DNA of 64,000 bases from Salinarimonas sp. (GCF_040111675.1 NZ_CP157794.1:2253501-2317500), one strand, 5' to 3'. Shown: positions 48,773-58,485, counted from the first letter of the stretch. The notes: generated by a model not told the origin, from the sequence alone. Numbers and translations are program-made.

Positions 48773-50832
48773 CGGGATTGCTCGGGCTCCACGATCAAAT
48801 TGCCGAAATCGTCCACCCGGGCGACGAGGCCGGGGTCGACGACGGTGGTGGCGTCGGGCTGCTCGAGGATGGCGGGGCCGGGGATGGCGGCGCCGACGGG
48901 CAGCGCCAGGCGGTCGTAGATCGCCGCCTCCCGCCAGGCGCCCTCGAACCAGACGGGACGCGTGCCCCGCGCGGCGGCCTCGACCGTGGCGTCCGACGCG
49001 GGCGCGAGCGCCTTCAGGTCGAAGGTCGGGCGCCGGCCGATCGCGGCGGTTCGCAGCGAGACGATCTTGACGGGGATGCCCGGCAGGAGCCGGCTGAAGG
49101 CGGCGCCGTAGGCGGCCTCGAAGGCCGCGCGCACGATCTCGGCCGTCACCGGCCGCGCCTCGCCGACGCCCGCCGGCAGGCGCGCCGTCACCGTGTGCGT
49201 CTGCCCGAGATAGTGCATGTCGAGCTCGGTCACGGTCTCGATCGCCTCCGTCGCGAGCCCCGCCTTCTCGACGACGGCCCGCGCTTCCCGCCCGGCGGCG
49301 GCGACCCGCTCCTGCAGCGCGGCGGCGTCGAGCCCGTCGAGCATCAGGTTGAGGGTCTGCACCTGGTCGTGGCGGATGTCCGCGATGATGCAGCCGAGGG
49401 CCGAGGTCACGCCCGGATAGCGGGGCACGAGCGCGGACTTGAGCCCGACGTCCGTCAGGAGCGCGCCGACGTGCAGCGCCCCGCCGCCGCCGAACGGCAC
49501 CGCGGCGAACTTCGCCGGATCGTGCCCGCGCTCGATCGAGACGAGGCGGATCGCGCCCGCCATCTTGGCGTTGGCGACCTTCACGATCGCCTCCGCCGCC
49601 TCCATGGCCGAGAGCCCGAGCGGCGCGCCGACGGTGCGCGCGATCGCCGCCTTCGCCGCCTCGACGTCGAGCCGGGCGAGCTTGCCGCCGATCGGGCGCT
49701 CGGCGTTGATCCGGCCGAGAACGACGTTGGCGTCGGTGAGGGTGGGGCGCTCGTTGCCCTGGCCGTAGGCGACGGGGCCCGGGCGCGAGCCGGCGCTCTC
49801 CGGCCCCACTGCGATCAGCCCCCCTGCGTCGACCGAGGCGATCGAGCCGCCGCCGGCGCCGATCGTCGCGATTTCGATCATCGGCGTGCGGACGACGAGG
49901 CCGAAATCGATCGTCGTCTGCGCCGCCAGCGCCGCCTCGCCGCCGGCGACCAGCGACACGTCGAAGGAGGTGCCTCCGAGATCCGCCGTGATGACGTTCT
50001 CGAATCCCGCCGCCCGCGCGATCGCCGCGGCCGCGATGACCCCGGCCGCCGGGCCGGAGAGCGCCGTGCGCACCGGCAGGCGCCGCGCGGTCCCCGTCGA
50101 CATCACGCCGCCGTTCGACTGGACGATGTGGAACGAGCCGGGGAAGGCGGCGGAGGCGAGCGCCTCCTCGAGCTTCGCGAGGTAGGTGGCGACGACCGGC
50201 ATCAGGTAGGCGTTGAGCGCCGTGGTCGAGGCGCGCTCGAACTCGCGGATCTCCGGCAGGATCTCGGAGGACGCGCAGACATGAGGGTTCGGCCACACGG
50301 CGCGCGCCGCCTCCATCGCCGCGCGCTCGTTTTCCGGGTTGGCGTAGGAATTGACGAAGACGATGGCGAGCGCCTCCGCGCCCTCCGCCAGCAGCGCGCG
50401 CGCGGCGCGGGCGACCTCCGCGGGGTCCACCGCCTGCCGGATCGTCCCGTCCGACAGCGTGCGCTCGGCGACCTCGAGCCGGAAGCGGCGCTCGGCCACC
50501 GGGGTGAAGTCGCCCCACAGGCCCCAGGTGTGCAGCCGGTCGCGCCGGCGCATCTCCAGCACGTCGCGAAAGCCCGCCGTGGTGATCACGCCGATCCGCG
50601 CGCCCTTGCGCTCGAGCAGCGCGTTGGTGCCCACCGTCGTGCCGTGCACGATGGCGCCGAGATCGGCGACGTCTCCGAAGACGGACAGCCCGTCGAGGAA
50701 GCCCGAGGCCTCGTCGCCGCGGTTGGACGGCACCTTGGCGGTGCGGAAGGTCCGCGTCGCCTCGTCGAAGCAGGCGAGATCGGTGAAGGTCCCGCCGACA
50801 TCGACGCCGACCAGGGTGCGGGAGGGGGTCAT
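48769..50832 (-). CDS. Hydantoinase/oxoprolinase family protein, subunit A (HyuA type)
   Basis: The 687-residue protein is of the ASKHA-like hydantoinase A family that uses ATP to open cyclic amides or to activate carbonyl substrates. Motifs are GVDVGGTFTD (9-18), VHGTTVGTNALLERKGA, RRRDRLHTWGLWG, SSEILPEIREFERAST, the second ATP site ADLGGTSFDVSLV and GGGGALH. The partner HyuB lies upstream across a 232-base palindromic region. The substrate could be an imide, oxoproline-like ring, hydantoin or even acetone-type carbonyl, since the family is broad. Confidence 0.88.
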   Translation of the reverse strand: MTPSRTLVGVDVGGTFTDLACFDEATRTFRTAKVPSNRGDEASGFLDGLSVFGDVADLGAIVHGTTVGTNALLERKGARIGVITTAGFRDVLEMRRRDRLHTWGLWGDFTPVAERRFRLEVAERTLSDGTIRQAVDPAEVARAARALLAEGAEALAIVFVNSYANPENERAAMEAARAVWPNPHVCASSEILPEIREFERASTTALNAYLMPVVATYLAKLEEALASAAFPGSFHIVQSNGGVMSTGTARRLPVRTALSGPAAGVIAAAAIARAAGFENVITADLGGTSFDVSLVAGGEAALAAQTTIDFGLVVRTPMIEIATIGAGGGSIASVDAGGLIAVGPESAGSRPGPVAYGQGNERPTLTDANVVLGRINAERPIGGKLARLDVEAAKAAIARTVGAPLGLSAMEAAEAIVKVANAKMAGAIRLVSIERGHDPAKFAAVPFGGGGALHVGALLTDVGLKSALVPRYPGVTSALGCIIADIRHDQVQTLNLMLDGLDAAALQERVAAAGREARAVVEKAGLATEAIETVTELDMHYLGQTHTVTARLPAGVGEARPVTAEIVRAAFEAAYGAAFSRLLPGIPVKIVSLRTAAIGRRPTFDLKALAPASDATVEAAARGTRPVWFEGAWREAAIYDRLALPVGAAIPGPAILEQPDATTVVDPGLVARVDDFGNLIVEPEQSR

Positions 50833-50873
50833 GGACGGGGGCCCTGCGCGGGAGCGTCAGACGTGCGAGGTGA

Positions 50874-51052
50874 TGTCATCCCGGGCCGCGAAGCGGACCC
50901 GGGACCCAGAACCGCCGACGCGCGTCTTGCGGCGTATACGCCGCATCGCGACCCACCGCGGTGTTCGGGGCGGAGCAGCGAGCGCGGCATGCGCGCTCGA
51001 CCGGAGGGCGGAGGTTCTGGGTCCCGGACTTGCTTCGCAATCCGGGATGACA
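50874..51052. repeat. Palindromic element between hyuA and hyuB
   Basis: Two 40-base arms (50874-50913 and 51013-51052) are inverted copies with about seven mismatches. Each arm is itself palindromic: CCGCGAAGCGG on the left, TTGCTTCGCAA on the right. The mismatches between arms fall in these small stems and keep each stem paired, which suggests selection for structure. The central 100 bases contain further short dyads and no gene. This type (GTCATCCCGG outer ends) resembles common extragenic palindromes of Hyphomicrobiales. Confidence 0.8.
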
Positions 51053-51064
51053 GCGTTGCGTCCG

Positions 51065-52801
51065 TCATCGCGCGCCCTCCCGCAACCGCGCGGTCTCGGC
51101 TTCGTCCACCGCCCCGCGCGCGTCCACCGCCACCCCGTAATCCCGCCGTGCGGCGGCCACGCTCACGAGCCCGTTGGCGACGTCGCGCGCGATCGCCGAC
51201 GGCGCGCGACGCATCGGGTCGCCCCAGCCGCCGCCGCCGGGGCTCTCCAGCCGCACGCGCCCGCCTCGCGCGATGCGCACGCCGGTGACCTTCGAGACGA
51301 AGGGGGGCTCCTGCGGCCCCTCCGGCCCGTCCCAGACGAAGCGGTTCGCGGCCGCGGGCGCGCCGCCGGCGACGCCGAGCGGCGGGTACTTGCCGCGCTC
51401 CCCGAGCAGCGACACCTCCGCCCCGCCCTCGGAGAGCGCCTCGACCTCGTAGACCGCGCCGACGCCGCCGCGATGCGCGCCCGCGCCGGCCGAATCGGGC
51501 CGCAGCGCCCATTGCGTGAACATCACGGGGTAGGACGCCTCCAGGATCTCGGCGGGGGGCATGGTCGCCGTCGAGATCGGGTTGTTGGCGTGGTTGAGCC
51601 CGTCGCTCGCGGGATTGCCGCCGAGCCCGCCGCCGAAGAACGAGAACATCACCCAGCGCTTGCCGTCCGGGCGGTGGCCCGAGAGCGAGAGCGCGTTGAT
51701 GGTCCCGAACGGCCCCGCCGTCGCTCGCGCCGGATCGGCCTTGGCGAGCGCGCCGAAGACGACGCCGATCATGCGCAGGATCGTCTCGGTGTAGCCGGCG
51801 ACCGGCCTGGGCGCCGAGACCCCGAGGAAGGTCGTCTCGGGGATGTCGAACGCGATCGGCCGCAGGCAGCCGGCGTTCGCCGGCACCTCGGTGAAGACGT
51901 GCTTGAGCGCCACGTAGCAGGCGGCCACCGCCGTCGAGCGGGCGATGTTCACCGGCCCCTGGCAGGGCGGCGACGAGCGCGAGAAGTCGAGCCGCATCGC
52001 GTCGCCGTCGATCGTCACCTCGAGTGCGATGGTGAGGCGCTCGTCGACGATGCCGTCGTTGTCGAGATAGTCCTCGTAGGCGTAGACGCCGTCCGGCAGC
52101 GAGCGGATCGCCTCGCGCATCAAGGCCTCGGCGCGGGCGGAGAAGGCCTCGAAGGCCGTCTCGATCGTCGCCTCGCCGTATTCGTCGACGAGCGCGTGGA
52201 GACGCCGCTCGCCGAGATCGAGCGCGTTGAGCTGGCCGTTGAGATCGCCCCAGTTCGAATCGGGCACGCGGGAATTGGCGCGCAGGATGGCGACGATGTC
52301 CTCCTGCAGGACGCCCGCCCGGTAGAGCCGCACCGGCGGGATCAAGACGCCCTCCTGGAAGCACTCGACCGCGCGGGGATTGTAGCCGCCGGGCACGTTG
52401 CCGCCGATGTCGAGCCAGTGGCCCACCGAGGCGAGCCAGCAGAACAGCGCGCCGTCGCGGAAGATCGGGCGCACCAGCCGGAAGTCGTTGAGATGCGTGC
52501 CGCCGGCATAGGGATCGTTGAACAGGAACACGTCGCCCGGCGAGAGGTCGCCGGTGCGGTTCACGTGCTCGATCACGGCGCGCACGGCGAAGGCCATGGC
52601 GCCGACGAAGATCGGCAGGCCCTTGGCGCCCTGGACCAGCGTGTCGCCGGTCTCGCGGTGATAGAGCCCATGGCAGGCGTCGCGGGCCTCCGCGATGATC
52701 GGGTTGAAGGCCGAGCGGTAGAGCGTCGCGTCCATCTCGTCGGCGATCTGCTCGAGCCGGCCTTTGAGCACGGCGAAGGTGACGGGATCGAGCGCGCTCA
52801 C
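51065..52801 (-). CDS. Hydantoinase B/oxoprolinase family protein (HyuB type)
   Basis: The 578-residue protein is of the HyuB family. It starts LDPVTFAVLKGRLEQIADEM and shows ARDACHGLYHRETGDTLVQG, GDVFLFNDPYAGGTHLND, WLASVGHWLDIGG and the C-terminal GGGGWGDPMRR, all family signatures. It forms a complex with HyuA-type subunits. The start is a GTG at 52801 that overlaps the stop of the lyase gene (GTGA). Confidence 0.88.
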   Translation of the reverse strand: MSALDPVTFAVLKGRLEQIADEMDATLYRSAFNPIIAEARDACHGLYHRETGDTLVQGAKGLPIFVGAMAFAVRAVIEHVNRTGDLSPGDVFLFNDPYAGGTHLNDFRLVRPIFRDGALFCWLASVGHWLDIGGNVPGGYNPRAVECFQEGVLIPPVRLYRAGVLQEDIVAILRANSRVPDSNWGDLNGQLNALDLGERRLHALVDEYGEATIETAFEAFSARAEALMREAIRSLPDGVYAYEDYLDNDGIVDERLTIALEVTIDGDAMRLDFSRSSPPCQGPVNIARSTAVAACYVALKHVFTEVPANAGCLRPIAFDIPETTFLGVSAPRPVAGYTETILRMIGVVFGALAKADPARATAGPFGTINALSLSGHRPDGKRWVMFSFFGGGLGGNPASDGLNHANNPISTATMPPAEILEASYPVMFTQWALRPDSAGAGAHRGGVGAVYEVEALSEGGAEVSLLGERGKYPPLGVAGGAPAAANRFVWDGPEGPQEPPFVSKVTGVRIARGGRVRLESPGGGGWGDPMRRAPSAIARDVANGLVSVAAARRDYGVAVDARGAVDEAETARLREGAR

Positions 52802-53691
52802 GACGCGTCTCCATCCGAGCCGCCGCCCTCGTAGCCGCGACCGAGCGCCAGCATCTCCGGGGTGCCGATCACGGCGTTGAGCTCGTCGAAGGTGAACATC
52901 CGCTGCGACCACGCCGTCGACGCGCCCTCGGCCGCGAGGGCGCCGTAGAAGGCCTGTGCGGTCTTGGCGAGAACCCGAACGATGGCGCCGGGGAAGATCA
53001 CGAGCGAGAAGCCGATCTCCTCCAGCGTGCCCGCCTCGGTGAGCGGCGTGTGCCCGCCCTCGACCATGTTCGCCATCAGCGGCGCGACGCCGTAGAGCGC
53101 GGAGACGACGCCCTCCAGCTGCGCGCGGGTGCGCGGCGCCTCGACGAACAGCACGTCCGCCCCCGCCTCGGCATAGGCGTGGGCGCGCTCGATCGCCGCC
53201 TCGAAGCCCTCGACCGCGACGGCGTCGGTGCGGGCGATGATCAGCGTGTCCTCGCTCGCCCGCGCGTCGACCGCGGCCTTGATCTTGCCGACCATCTCCA
53301 TCGTGGACACCACGCTCTTGTCGGAGAGGTGGCCGCAGCGCTTCGGGAAGGTCTGGTCCTCGAGCTGCAGAGCGCGCGCCCCGGCGCGCTCCAGCAGCCG
53401 CACGGTGCGCTGGACGTTGAGCGCGTTGCCGTAGCCGGTGTCGGCGTCCACGATCAGGTCGGCGCCGACCCGGTCGTGAATCATCGTCACCTGCTCGGCC
53501 ACCTCGCTCATCGAGACGAGGCCGATGTCGGGGCGCCCGAGGCGGGTGTAGGCGAGGGCCGCGCCGGAGACGTAGAGCGTCCCGAAGCCGGCCTCGACGG
53601 CGAGCAGCGCGGTGAGCGCGTCGTAGACGCCGGGCGCGACGACGATCGAGCGTTCGTTCAGGCGGTGTTTCAAGCTTGCGGGGTAACCCAT
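52798..53691 (-). CDS. Isocitrate lyase / PEP mutase superfamily lyase
   Basis: The 297-residue TIM-barrel enzyme has the metal site DADTGYGN (82-89) and the flexible-gate motif KRCGH (117-121, catalytic Cys119). Enzymes with this motif cleave 2-hydroxy-dicarboxylates or tricarboxylates, such as 2-methylisocitrate or 2,3-dimethylmalate. The neighbouring MmgE/PrpD gene and the nearby LeuCD-like pair fit a pathway that ends in such a C-C cleavage, giving pyruvate or glyoxylate plus a short acid. That is inference. It lies 12 bases after the PrpD-like gene and is coupled to hyuB. Confidence 0.88.
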   Translation of the reverse strand: MGYPASLKHRLNERSIVVAPGVYDALTALLAVEAGFGTLYVSGAALAYTRLGRPDIGLVSMSEVAEQVTMIHDRVGADLIVDADTGYGNALNVQRTVRLLERAGARALQLEDQTFPKRCGHLSDKSVVSTMEMVGKIKAAVDARASEDTLIIARTDAVAVEGFEAAIERAHAYAEAGADVLFVEAPRTRAQLEGVVSALYGVAPLMANMVEGGHTPLTEAGTLEEIGFSLVIFPGAIVRVLAKTAQAFYGALAAEGASTAWSQRMFTFDELNAVIGTPEMLALGRGYEGGGSDGDAS

Positions 53692-53703
53692 TCCGATCTC
53701 CGG

Positions 53704-55086
53704 TCAACGCGCGAGAAGCGCGGTGATCTCGTCCAGGCCCGACGCGGTCTCGAGCCGGCTCAGCATGTCGTAGAGGGCGCGCGCCTGGCTCACGCCCCAG
53801 ACGGGGCTCGTGAGCTCGAGGAACTTCTCCTCGATCTCCGCCGGGCCGTAGGGATCCTCGGTGTCGCCCCGATTGGTGAAGGCTTCCGCCGTGAGCGTGC
53901 GGCCGTCGGCGAGCGTGACGCGCACGCGCGCGGGCCGTTGCGCCGGAAGCCGGTCGGTGAGGGCGGGGTCCTCGCGCACGCTCACCCGGCGGGCGAGGTC
54001 GCGGACGCGCTCGTCCCGACGCGCGCCCTCGCGGAAGGCCTCCACGGTCGCCGCGCCGTGGACGAGGGTCGTGGCGATCGAGAAGGGCAGCGAGAACTTC
54101 GCCGCCAGCATGTTGTGCGGCTCCTGGCTCGCGAGCTGGGCGGCCCAGACGTAGGTCTCGACCTCGATCGCGCGCACGTCCTCCTGCGCGATCCGCTCGC
54201 GCGCGGTGATCTGCGACAGCGCGTCGAGGGCCGCGTGGTTGTAGCGGCAGCAGGCGTGGCGCTTGAAGTAGTTGCGCGCGATCTCCCAGCGCTGGCCGAG
54301 CTCGGCCACCATCTCCTGCGGGCGCCAATCCTCGGCGGCGATCGTGCCGTAGACCGTGCCGACGCCGTCCGCCTCCCCGGTGAAGCCCGAGGCGACGAGA
54401 TCCCAGACGGTGAGCCCGATCTGGTTCGCGAAGCCGGCGAAGGAATTGCGGACCGTGCCGCCCTCGAGCATCGTCCGCCGGCTCGTGGTGAGGCCGAGCG
54501 AGGAGGCGACGCTCATCGCCTCGACGATCTGCGCCGCGCTCGCGCCGTGCAGCTTCGCCACCGCGACGGCCGCGCCGATCGTCCCCCAGGTGCCGTGCGG
54601 ATGCATGCTCACCCGCAGCTTCGAGGCGATGCCGATGCGCGCGCCGACCTCGTAGCCCAGCGCGATCGCGAGGATCAGGTCGCGCCCGGCGGCGCCGGTC
54701 CGCGCGGCGGCGACGAGCGCCGCCGGGACGACGTGGATGCCGGGATGGCCGCGGGCGTACTGGTTGCCCTCGTCGAGCTCGAGCATCGTGCCCGCCGTGC
54801 CGTTGAACAGGGCGGCCGCCGCGGCGGACCCGCGCATGCGCGCGCCGATCAGCGGATGCGGGCCGATGCCGCTCGTCGCCAGCAGCGTCTCGGCGAGCGC
54901 CTTCGTCTCTGGCTCCTGCGCGCCGGCGGCGATGGCGGCGACCGAATCGGCCAGCACGAGCCGGGTGCGCGCGACGACCTCCGCCGGCAGATCCTCGTAG
55001 CGCAGGCGCTCGGCGAAGCGGCCCCATTGCACGGCCCAGGCCGGCGTCTCGGGGCGCTTCAGGACGGGTTCGGCGATCACGCGCAT
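53704..55086 (-). CDS. MmgE/PrpD family protein
   Basis: The 460-residue protein is of the MmgE/PrpD family, whose characterised members dehydrate 2-methylcitrate or isomerise related unsaturated acids. Visible segments are LADSVAAIAAGAQEPE, FNGTAGTMLELDEGNQYARGHPGIHVVPA, MHPHGTWGTIGAAVAVAKL, and KRHACCRYNHAALDAL. It starts 5 bases after livF, so it belongs to the same transcript as the transporter. A general 2-methylcitrate cycle is not evident, since no PrpC-like synthase is seen. Confidence 0.88.
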   Translation of the reverse strand: MRVIAEPVLKRPETPAWAVQWGRFAERLRYEDLPAEVVARTRLVLADSVAAIAAGAQEPETKALAETLLATSGIGPHPLIGARMRGSAAAAALFNGTAGTMLELDEGNQYARGHPGIHVVPAALVAAARTGAAGRDLILAIALGYEVGARIGIASKLRVSMHPHGTWGTIGAAVAVAKLHGASAAQIVEAMSVASSLGLTTSRRTMLEGGTVRNSFAGFANQIGLTVWDLVASGFTGEADGVGTVYGTIAAEDWRPQEMVAELGQRWEIARNYFKRHACCRYNHAALDALSQITARERIAQEDVRAIEVETYVWAAQLASQEPHNMLAAKFSLPFSIATTLVHGAATVEAFREGARRDERVRDLARRVSVREDPALTDRLPAQRPARVRVTLADGRTLTAEAFTNRGDTEDPYGPAEIEEKFLELTSPVWGVSQARALYDMLSRLETASGLDEITALLAR

Positions 55087-55090
55087 GCCA

Positions 55091-55792
55091 TCACATCCCC
55101 AGATACGCTTTCTCGAGCTCGGGGTTCGCGGCGAGGTCGCGCGCCGCGCCCGCCATCGTCACCGCGCCGTTCTCCAGCACGTAGGCCCGATCGGCGAGCT
55201 CGAGGGACTGCACCACGTTCTGCTCCACCAGCATCACCGCGAGCCCGCCCTTGGCGATGTCGGCGATCAGCCGGAACAGCTCGTCGACGAGGAGCGGCGA
55301 GAGGCCGAGCGAGGGCTCGTCGAGGACGAGGAGCCTGGGCTCGCCCATCAGCCCGCGGCCGATCGCGAGCATCTGCTGCTCGCCGCCCGACAGCGTCCCC
55401 GCCGCTTGGCCCGCGCGCTCGCGCAGGCGCGGGAAGGTGTCGAAGGCGCGCTCCAGATTCGCCGCACGGGCCGCGCGGGCGCGGGCGTAGGAGCCGAGCT
55501 CGAGGTTCTCGCGCACTGTGAGGTTGGGGAAGATCTTGCGGCCCTCGGGTACGTGGATCAGCCCGCGCCGGACGATCTCCGGCGGCTTCAGGCCGTCGAT
55601 CCGCGCGCCGTCGAAGACGACCTCGCCGGCGGACGCCCGCACCAGGCCCGAGATCGTCGCGTTGAGCGTGGTCTTGCCGACGCCGTTCGCGCCGAGCACG
55701 GCCACCACCTCGCCCGCCCCGACGTCCAGCGAGACGCCGCGCAGGACGGGGACGCCGCCGTAGCCGGAGACGAGATCACGCACCGCGAGCAT
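55091..55792 (-). CDS. livF: ABC transporter ATPase, LivF type
   Basis: The 233-residue ATPase of a branched-chain amino-acid-type (HAAT) importer has Walker A GANGVGKTT, signature LSGGEQQML, Walker B LLVLDEPSLGL and switch H-loop region (VEQNVVQSLELADRAYVLENG). GGAGG six bases upstream supports ATG 55792 over ATG 55807. It is the last transporter gene before the PrpD-like gene. The substrate may be an organic acid, amide or aromatic rather than leucine. Confidence 0.92.
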   Translation of the reverse strand: MLAVRDLVSGYGGVPVLRGVSLDVGAGEVVAVLGANGVGKTTLNATISGLVRASAGEVVFDGARIDGLKPPEIVRRGLIHVPEGRKIFPNLTVRENLELGSYARARAARAANLERAFDTFPRLRERAGQAAGTLSGGEQQMLAIGRGLMGEPRLLVLDEPSLGLSPLLVDELFRLIADIAKGGLAVMLVEQNVVQSLELADRAYVLENGAVTMAGAARDLAANPELEKAYLGM

Positions 55793-56558
55793 GGGCCGCC
55801 TCCACATCTGCCGAAAGCCCGCCCTTCGCCTGCAGCCGCTGCGCAGCGCCGTGGCCGAGATAGGCCTCCACCACGGCCGGATCGCGGGCGATGCGCGCGG
55901 GCGGTCCCTGCGCGATCATCCGGCCCTGGGCCAGCACGTAGATGTCGTCGCACAGGCTCATCACCGCCTGCATCACGTGCTCGACGATGAGGATGGTGAT
56001 CCCCCGCTCGCGGATGCCGCGGATGACGGGGATCATGTCGCGGATCTCGGAGGGGTTGAGGCCGGCGAGCACCTCGTCGAGCAGGAGAAGCCGCGGGCTC
56101 GTGGCGAGCGCGCGGGCGAGCTCGAGCCGCTTGCGGCCGGCCACCGTCAGCGACTTCGCCGGCTGATCGAGCATCGGCGTGAGCCCGACCTCGGCGGCGA
56201 CCCGCCGCGCCTCGGCGAGGGCGTCGGCGCGCCGGGCATGGTGCAGGAAGGCGCCGACCGCGACGTTCTCGACCACCGAGAGCGCGGCGAAGGGCTGGAC
56301 GATCTGAAAGGTGCGCGCGATCCCCATCCGCGCCCGCTCGTGCGCCGGAACGGCGGTGACGTCGCGCTCCTCGTAGAGGACGCGGCCCTGCGTCGCCGGC
56401 TCGAAGCCGGAGATGACGGTGAAGAGCGTCGTCTTGCCCGCGCCGTTCGGCCCGATGAGCCCGGTGATCGAGCCCGGCGCGACCTCGAGCGAGGCGTCGT
56501 CGACGGCGACGAGGCCGCCGAAGCGCTTGGTGACGTGCTCGACGCGAAGCAGGCTCAT
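55776..56558 (-). CDS. livG: ABC transporter ATPase, LivG type
   Basis: The 260-residue partner ATPase has Walker A GPNGAGKTT, the LivG-type ARTFQIVQPF segment and Walker B LLLLDEVLAGLNPSE, followed by VEHVMQAVMSLCD. The signature region reads LTVAGRKRLELARAL, a mild departure from the usual LSGG seen in LivG proteins. The ATG overlaps the livM stop (ATGA), and its end overlaps livF. Confidence 0.92.
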   Translation of the reverse strand: MSLLRVEHVTKRFGGLVAVDDASLEVAPGSITGLIGPNGAGKTTLFTVISGFEPATQGRVLYEERDVTAVPAHERARMGIARTFQIVQPFAALSVVENVAVGAFLHHARRADALAEARRVAAEVGLTPMLDQPAKSLTVAGRKRLELARALATSPRLLLLDEVLAGLNPSEIRDMIPVIRGIRERGITILIVEHVMQAVMSLCDDIYVLAQGRMIAQGPPARIARDPAVVEAYLGHGAAQRLQAKGGLSADVEAAHARGA

Positions 56559-57586
56559 GCCGCCGTCTCCTCGCGGGCCGGCGCCGCGGCCGGGGAGGGG
56601 ACCTTCGCCGTGGCGGCCTTGCCGGCGAGCCGCCGACGCGCTCGGCCGACGAGCCCCATCACGCCGTCCGGCGCGAAGGCCACCATCACGATCAGCACCA
56701 CGCCGAAGACGACGAGGTCGATGCCGGGGATCTCGCCGGTGAACATCTTCGAGCCCTCCGAGAGCCCGTGCAGCGCGAGCGCGCCGACGAGCGGCCCGAA
56801 CACCGTCCCGAGCCCGCCGACGATGGGCGCGAGCAGCGCCTCGATCGAGATCCACGGCCCGTAGGCGATGGTGGCGTCGAGATAGAGGAAGTACTGCGCG
56901 TAGAGGCAGCCCGCCGCGGCGGTGATGCCGCCCGACAGCGCGATGGCCTTGAGCTTCACCGCCAGCGCGTCGACGCCGAGCGCCCGGGCGGCGGCCTCGT
57001 TCTCGCGCACGGCGACGAGCTGCGCGCCGAAGCGGGCGCGCTCGATGCCGCGATTGAGGACGAGCACCGTGCCGACGAGGGCGAGCGCGATCCAGTAATA
57101 GGCCGCGCGGCTCTCGAACTGGAAGTTCGCCGCGGAGACCTCGAGCGGGATCAGCACGCCCGCCGCCCCGCCGGTGAAGGTCGCCGCGTTGGCGAGGATG
57201 CGGAACACCTCCGCGAAGGCGAGCGTCACGAGGGCGAAATAGGAGCCCCTCAGCCCGGAGCGGAAGGAGAGGAAGCCGATGCCGAAGCCGACCAGCGCGC
57301 CGAGCCCCACGCCCGCGACGAAGGCGGCGTAGGCGTTGATCCCCAGAGTCACCTGCAGGATCGCGGCGGCGTAGGCGCCCGTCCCGAAGAAGGCGGCGTG
57401 GCCGAAGGAGAACTGCCCGCCATAGCCCGCGAGCAGGTTCCAGCCCTGGGCGGCGAGCGCGATGATCAGCGTGAAGACGAGGAAGTTCAGCACCGTGTTG
57501 GCGGTGACGAAGAGCGGCACCAGCGCGAGCAGCGCGACGACGGCGAGGATGGGGCCGAAGCCCGAGGCGAGATCGCGCGCGCTCAT
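56555..57586 (-). CDS. livM: ABC transporter permease, LivM type
   Basis: The 343-residue inner-membrane permease has about ten hydrophobic segments. Family motifs are NLLAGYGGQFSFGHAAFFGTGAYA, RENEAAARALGVDALAVKLKAIALSG and the late EALLAPIVGGLGTVFGPLVGA. A short hydrophilic C-terminal tail follows. Coupled to livH upstream and livG downstream. Confidence 0.92.
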   Translation of the reverse strand: MSARDLASGFGPILAVVALLALVPLFVTANTVLNFLVFTLIIALAAQGWNLLAGYGGQFSFGHAAFFGTGAYAAAILQVTLGINAYAAFVAGVGLGALVGFGIGFLSFRSGLRGSYFALVTLAFAEVFRILANAATFTGGAAGVLIPLEVSAANFQFESRAAYYWIALALVGTVLVLNRGIERARFGAQLVAVRENEAAARALGVDALAVKLKAIALSGGITAAAGCLYAQYFLYLDATIAYGPWISIEALLAPIVGGLGTVFGPLVGALALHGLSEGSKMFTGEIPGIDLVVFGVVLIVMVAFAPDGVMGLVGRARRRLAGKAATAKVPSPAAAPAREETAA

Positions 57587-58455
57587 GCCTTGGCTCCGAA
57601 CAGGCCGGTCGGGCGAAACAGCAGCACCAGGATGAAGATCAGGAAGATGCCGATCTGGCCCAGGCTCTCGCCGAGATAGAGGCCCGACAGGCTCTCGACG
57701 ACGCCGATGAAGAGCCCGCCGACGAGCGCGCCGGGGATCGAGCCCATGCCGCCGAGCACCACGATGGTGAAGGCGACGAGCACGAAGGCGCCGCCCACCC
57801 GCGGATTGACGTAGAAGGTCGGCATCAGCAGGCAGGCGGCGATGGCGACGCAGGCCGCGCCGAGCCCGAAGGTGATGGCGTAGACGTGGGAGACGTCGAT
57901 GCCCACCAGCGCCGCCCCGGTCTTCTCCTTCGCCACCGCGCGGATGGCCTTGCCGGTGTCGGTGCGCGCCAGCACGAGCCAGAGCAGCACGGCGACGCCG
58001 ATCGAGGCGAAGAAGGCGATCACGCGGGGCGTCGACAGGAAGAGGTCGCCCACCTCCACCACCGAAAAGGCGTAGGCCGTGTCGACGCTGCGCGTGTCCG
58101 AGCGGAAGATCGCCAGCAGCGCGTTCTCGATGATGATGGCGAGGCCGAGCGTCACCAGCAGGATGTTGACGTCCTCGCCGTGGCTCGCCGGCCCGATGAC
58201 GAGCCGCTGCACCGCGTAGCCGACGGCGAAGAACAGCGGCGCCAGCGCGAGGATGGCGAGATAGGGGTCGAGCCCGAGCGCCTGGTTCAGCACCAGCACG
58301 CCGAACATGGCGGCGGTGAGCGTCGCGCCGTGGGCGAAGTTGATGATGTGCAGGACGCCGTAGACGAGCGTGAGCCCGAGCGCGATCAGCGCGTAGACGG
58401 CGCCCGTCATCAGGCCGTTGAGCGCGGCGGTCAGGACGATCTCGGGCGAGAACAT
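57583..58455 (-). CDS. livH: ABC transporter permease, LivH type
   Basis: The 290-residue permease has the family pattern NGLMTGAVYALIALGLTLVYGVLHIINFAHG at the start, then VAKEKTGAALVGIDVSHVYAITFGLG and VVLGGMGSIPGALVGGLFIG. I chose the ATG at 58455; upstream reading enters the repeat region and is not protein-like. The 311-base gap to the binding-protein gene is filled by palindromic repeats. Confidence 0.93.
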   Translation of the reverse strand: MFSPEIVLTAALNGLMTGAVYALIALGLTLVYGVLHIINFAHGATLTAAMFGVLVLNQALGLDPYLAILALAPLFFAVGYAVQRLVIGPASHGEDVNILLVTLGLAIIIENALLAIFRSDTRSVDTAYAFSVVEVGDLFLSTPRVIAFFASIGVAVLLWLVLARTDTGKAIRAVAKEKTGAALVGIDVSHVYAITFGLGAACVAIAACLLMPTFYVNPRVGGAFVLVAFTIVVLGGMGSIPGALVGGLFIGVVESLSGLYLGESLGQIGIFLIFILVLLFRPTGLFGAKA

Positions 58456-58485
58456 GCGCAAGCCTCTCTCGGAGCCTCGTGTCTC

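Noticed and set aside
52798..55086. A standard 2-methylcitrate cycle (prpBCD).
   Set aside because: PrpB-like and PrpD-like proteins occur, but there is no PrpC-type synthase, and the genes are joined to an importer and HyuBA instead.
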